Positions 30,283-31,690 of a DNA stretch of 31,690 nucleotides are shown one piece after another. Made by a program: the position numbers and the translations under genes. Below the pieces are notes generated by a model. That model was not told the origin of the DNA and did not search any database. It saw only the letters and a list, made by a program, of their open reading frames with translations. Each line of letters opens with the position of its first letter. The stretch's first letter is position 1. Origin of the DNA: RGIG6374 sp045600965 (lineage in GTDB: Bacteria > Bacteroidota > Bacteroidia > Bacteroidales > UBA932). The stretch covers positions 1-31,690 of the forward strand of contig JAZRYW010000025.1 of assembly GCA_045600965.1 (NCBI GenBank), written 5' to 3'.

Positions 30283-31543
30283 ATTCCAAAGATTTGTTTG
30301 CTATGTCGTGACGATAGAAAAGGTTGTCACATCTTATTCTGCCGATTTCCGAATAGACCTTCGCGCGGGCGGAGGCCGTGTCGATTCCGCCGCCGACCAC
30401 CATCAGCACGCGTCCTCCGGATGTCACCGTCTGTCCATCGCGCACGGCAGTGCCCATATGGTAGACCTTGGCATCCAGTCCTTCAAGGCCTTCTATGGGG
30501 AAGCCCTTCTGATAACTTCCCGGATAGCCCTTTGATGCGAGAACCACACCGAGCGTCATAGCATCGGCCCAGCGGAGGTCATCGACAGGCCTGCCCGAGG
30601 CTATGGCATCGAACACTGCGAATGCATCGCTCTGCAACAGAGGCAGCACCACTTCAGTCTCAGGGTCGCCGAAGCGGGCGTTGAACTCTATGACCTTCAC
30701 GCCGTCGGGAGTCTTGACAAGTCCTCCGTAGAGCACGCCCGAAAGGGGACATCCCCTGTCCGCCATAGCAGCGGCGGCGGGCTTCATAATCCTTTCGACA
30801 GCGAAGAGTTCATCTTCGGGGCTTATGAAGGGAAGGTGCGTATATGCGCCCATTCCTCCCGTATTGGGCCCCCTGTCACCGTCGAAGGCACGTTTGTGGT
30901 CCTGTGAGACGGGCATAGGATATACTCTCGTGCCGTCGACGAAGCACATAAACGAGAATTCGGGGCCGGACAGATAGTCCTCCACTATCACCTTCGCATA
31001 GCCGAAACGGCAGTCGAGGAGCATATCCTTCAGGGCGGCGTCGGCCTCGGCCGGGTCGGCTGCAACCACGACCCCCTTGCCCGCAGCAAGACCGTCATAT
31101 TTTATGACGGCAGGGAAAGGGCGGGAGGAGACGTAATCCAGGGCATCCTGATAGGAGGTGAAAGTGCGGTAGGCGGCAGTGGGGATACCGTTTTCCAGCA
31201 TCAGCGCCTTGGCGAACTCCTTTGAGCTCTCTATGCGCGTTGCGGCGGCGCTGTGGCCGAAGACCTTCATCCCGGCGGCGCGGAAACTGTCGGTCAGTCC
31301 GGCTGCAAGGGCGGCTTCAGGGCCAACCACGGTGAGATCCACGCCATTCGAGGAGGCGAATTCGAGCAGGGCCTTCACATCGGTGTCCGCGACGGGTACG
31401 TTCACGGCCTGCTGACCTGTGCCGGCATTGCCCGGCGCACAATATATCCTCCCCACCTGAGGGGACTGGGCAAGGGCGTCCACGATTGCATGTTCACGGC
31501 CGCCTCCGCCGACAACCAGTACGGTCTTCTTTCCGCTTTCCAT
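30266..31543 (-). CDS. purD: Phosphoribosylamine-glycine ligase
   Basis: PurD joins phosphoribosylamine and glycine with ATP in purine synthesis. The protein is an ATP-grasp enzyme of 425 residues from the ATG at 31543. It has VLVVGGGGREHAI at the N-terminus, GPEAALAAGL, FPAVIKYDGLAAGKGVVVA, DHKRAFDGDRGPNTGGMGAY and GVLYGGLVKTPDGVKVIEFNARFGDPE. An earlier ATG at 31573 would add 10 residues (MNHFKTDSKH), but a candidate -7 box at 31574-31581 puts the transcript start downstream of it. The C-terminus is extended past the usual end by NKSLEYDSNN, which overlaps the folD start. Confidence 0.97.
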   Translation of the reverse strand: MESGKKTVLVVGGGGREHAIVDALAQSPQVGRIYCAPGNAGTGQQAVNVPVADTDVKALLEFASSNGVDLTVVGPEAALAAGLTDSFRAAGMKVFGHSAAATRIESSKEFAKALMLENGIPTAAYRTFTSYQDALDYVSSRPFPAVIKYDGLAAGKGVVVAADPAEADAALKDMLLDCRFGYAKVIVEDYLSGPEFSFMCFVDGTRVYPMPVSQDHKRAFDGDRGPNTGGMGAYTHLPFISPEDELFAVERIMKPAAAAMADRGCPLSGVLYGGLVKTPDGVKVIEFNARFGDPETEVVLPLLQSDAFAVFDAIASGRPVDDLRWADAMTLGVVLASKGYPGSYQKGFPIEGLEGLDAKVYHMGTAVRDGQTVTSGGRVLMVVGGGIDTASARAKVYSEIGRIRCDNLFYRHDIANKSLEYDSNN

Positions 31544-31573
31544 ATGCTTAGAATCTGTTTTGAAATGGTTCAC

Positions 31574-31581
31574 GAAAATTA
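31574..31581 (-). promoter_or_regulatory. Candidate -7 box for purD-folD
   Basis: The minus strand reads TAATTTTC, seven of eight matches to TAnnTTTG, 30 nt upstream of the ATG at 31543. It favours that start over the one at 31573. Confidence 0.35.
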
Positions 31582-31690
31582 TTATAGGTTATTTTTCAGT
31601 AGATTTTTTGATGATTTGAAGGAGCAACGGGGTTCCGTTGTGACTGAAAAGCAGCGAAAAATATGCGAAAAAGAAACATAAGTATTGAAG

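Noticed and set aside
31625..31640. CAACGG-GGTT-CCGTTG hairpin upstream of purD
   Set aside because: Six-bp stem without a T-run and upstream of the candidate promoter; no function can be supported.
31663..31690. Start of a plus-strand gene (MRKRNISIE...) at the right edge
   Set aside because: Only nine codons are visible, without an exact -7 box; too little to call.
1..31690. CRISPR array, rRNA genes or prophage
   Set aside because: No regularly spaced direct repeats, rRNA-like sequence or phage structural genes were seen.

Overview
The window reads as chromosomal DNA of a Bacteroidota bacterium, most likely order Bacteroidales. The evidence is the Bacteroidota-type promoter -7 boxes (TAnnTTTG) ahead of many genes, the near absence of Shine-Dalgarno sites, and family content typical of the group: a DUF2723/GT117 membrane protein, fimbrillin (Mfa)-like lipoproteins, Spi-C10 (streptopain) peptidases, GH115 and UxaE. 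The moderately GC-rich core fits Rikenellaceae or other GC-rich Bacteroidales better than Bacteroides itself; this placement is inference. The first 3 kb look more AT-rich than the rest.

Layout. 1-3000: the 5' part of a DUF2723 gene (minus), a divergent lipoprotein joining a periplasmic-binding-protein fold to a C13 (legumain-type) peptidase, and a small acidic exported protein whose terminator lies inside the opposing C13 gene. 3069-3666: an rplS / tRNA-Arg(ACG) transcription unit (minus) with clear promoter and terminator. 3700-6350: a GH115 alpha-glucuronidase (plus), convergent with grpE-dnaJ-M23 peptidase (9769 to 6334, minus). 9788-10041: a gene-free stretch packed with palindromes. 10042-11043: class II fructose-bisphosphate aldolase.

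11065-17424 (minus) holds two tandem copies of a three-gene cassette: a 44-55 residue peptide with a conserved CIC motif, a fimbrillin-like lipoprotein, and a Spi-C10 cysteine peptidase. Within each cassette the genes overlap or lie at most 7 nt apart. The peptides are too short for routine gene calling, yet share an ungapped motif; I regard this as the most novel element here.

17464-26674 is mostly a hexuronate catabolic island: an ExuT-like transporter (minus), gmk-nadD (plus, housekeeping), kdgA (minus), then a plus-strand operon of a KdgK-like kinase, a LarA-superfamily nickel racemase/epimerase, 6-phosphogluconate dehydrogenase and tagaturonate epimerase (UxaE). An SDR of the mannonate/fructuronate oxidoreductase kind converges from the other side. 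With the GH115 enzyme, which releases glucuronate from xylan, these genes outline import and conversion of hexuronates to KDG, then pyruvate and glyceraldehyde-3-phosphate. The LarA-Gnd pair suggests a second route through gluconate / 6-phosphogluconate. UxaC, UxuA and the LarA maturation genes are not in the window.

26683-31543 (minus) is housekeeping: purD-folD overlapping, then dnaK with its own candidate sigma-54-like promoter, followed 1 nt later by an RluA-family pseudouridine synthase and then the SDR.
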